A program made the position numbers and the translations under genes. The notes under the pieces were generated by a model. It did not search any database. It was not told the DNA's origin and saw nothing but the letters and a program-made list of their open reading frames with translations. Shown here one piece after another: positions 36,796 through 37,982 of a DNA stretch of 37,982 bases (the first letter of the stretch is position 1; each line of letters begins with the position of its first letter). This DNA is from Anaerolineae bacterium (lineage in GTDB: Bacteria > Chloroflexota > Anaerolineae > Promineifilales > Promineifilaceae): the NCBI GenBank assembly GCA_025929715.1, contig JAICPS010000002.1, positions 1-37,982 of the forward strand, given 5' to 3'.

Positions 36796-37982
36796 TGTGA
36801 CTTCTAGAGGGACCAAGCAACATTAGCAAAGCCAGCGTATTGAGTAGCGCCTTGGGTACGAGCGATCCGGGCGACACGTATTCTTGATCTTTGCTCCCGT
36901 CCGAACTGCGCTGAGAGCAATGTGCATTACCGCCAGACGGTCCAAGCGCGTCCAGCGATGGAATATCCCGCCAAAAGTAGTTGCCATCACTCAGGCCGCC
37001 GCGCTGCTCTGGAATAACATTTAGATCCAGCAGCTTTCCCGCCTCCTGCCAAACTGAAAAAAGGCGGCCGGTCTGTTCGTTATGAGGCCACGGTTCTGTG
37101 CGCCGCGTCACTCTGACAGATACGCGGCACTTGTAATCACCATTTGCGCTACCAACGGAGGCTTCGTCCGCCAGGGCAAGCATCCTGGACATGCCATCTT
37201 CGAAGGCATCCATCGTGTATGCCCGCATTTCCACCCGGGCAGAGGCCAGATGCGGCACGCGATTCACGACGCTACCTCCGGCAATTGTCCCCACGTTGAA
37301 GGTAAGTTCACGTTCGTAATCAGTAAAGCCCGCGATTTTCTGCACCATCTCGGCCAGTTGCACGATCGCGTTGGCGCCATTTTGATGGGCGGTACCCGCG
37401 TGAGCAGCCTTTCCCTCAACTTCAACGTGGAAGATCGCCATTCCCTTGCGGGCTACGACGACGTGCGCGCGATCCTCGTCGAGGTAACCGCCCTCGAAGA
37501 TAAAGCATCCCACGGTATCCTCACCTGCCAGCCGTTCCTTGCACAGCCGGCCGAAGTCCTGACCGTCAGTCTCTTCGGAGGCGTCGAGGAGCAATATCCA
37601 GGTCACCTCCTCAAATAAAACCGGTGAAGCCTCGCGGATGGCCTCCAGGACCATATACATGACGACTGTTCCACCTTTAATGTCGACGGTACCCGGACCA
37701 TAGATGCGATCGCCTTCCTCGCGCCAGCAGAAGTCGTTCTCGCGTTCTTCGCCAGGGGGAAAGACTGTGTCCAGGTGTGAGACAAATCCCACTTTTCGAG
37801 CGCCGCTACCCTGACGCGTCAACACCAGGTGGCTGCCATACTGAGGGTTTTCCGAGGAAATCATCTCAGAGGTGAAGCCCAGTTCTGCGAACTGGTTGGC
37901 GGTTAGCTCGCCGAGTTCGTTCACTCCCTCGGGGTTCGCCGTAAAGCTATTTATGGCAACCATCTGGCGCAACTTGTCCAGA
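36785..37982 (-). CDS. M20 family metallopeptidase, N-terminus truncated by the window edge
   Basis: GFVSHLDTVFP; GPGTVDIKGGTVVMYMVLEAI; LLDASEETDGQDF; GNAHCSQ. Frame stays open upstream of the ORF-track start (TTG 37972) as ...LDKLRQMVAINSF. Confidence 0.88.
   Translation of the reverse strand, partial: LDKLRQMVAINSFTANPEGVNELGELTANQFAELGFTSEMISSENPQYGSHLVLTRQGSGARKVGFVSHLDTVFPPGEERENDFCWREEGDRIYGPGTVDIKGGTVVMYMVLEAIREASPVLFEEVTWILLLDASEETDGQDFGRLCKERLAGEDTVGCFIFEGGYLDEDRAHVVVARKGMAIFHVEVEGKAAHAGTAHQNGANAIVQLAEMVQKIAGFTDYERELTFNVGTIAGGSVVNRVPHLASARVEMRAYTMDAFEDGMSRMLALADEASVGSANGDYKCRVSVRVTRRTEPWPHNEQTGRLFSVWQEAGKLLDLNVIPEQRGGLSDGNYFWRDIPSLDALGPSGGNAHCSQRSSDGSKDQEYVSPGSLVPKALLNTLALLMLLGPSRSHNDA

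Overview
The window is a bacterial chromosomal segment. Gene content and order resemble an Anaerolineae/Chloroflexota-like lineage, but this is inference and no phylogeny was run. Its core is a long minus-strand division and cell-wall (dcw) cluster: mraZ-rsmH-ftsL-ftsI-murF-mraY-murD-ftsW-murG-cvpA-like-murC-small ORF-murB-ddl-ftsQ-ftsA-ftsZ. Downstream of it lie nrdR, a B12-dependent class II nrdJ and an ABC exporter pair. Flanking genes include a partial GT87-like membrane protein, a flippase-like protein, an FAD oxidoreductase, a UDP-glucose dehydrogenase-like gene, trmD, rmlD, an oligopeptidase B-like S9 peptidase, two GT2 glycosyltransferases, rnhB, a HyuA-like hydantoinase and a truncated M20 peptidase. 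I found no tRNA, rRNA, CRISPR array, transposase or prophage. I do not see a clearly new multi-gene system. The main observations are: (1) a likely MraZ operator, three 10-bp repeats beside a sigma70-like promoter; (2) a repeated 29-bp hairpin (GTGACCGGC-11nt-GCCGGTCAC) in two distant spacers, plus structured inverted repeats in most other dcw spacers; (3) a probable frameshift in the C-terminus of the ABC permease; (4) absence of murE from its usual slot; (5) a 68-nt ftsW/murG overlap; (6) a 50-aa ORF with a strong SD between murC and murB; (7) a likely leaderless trmD; (8) an unexplained ~380-bp non-coding stretch between trmD and the mraZ promoter.
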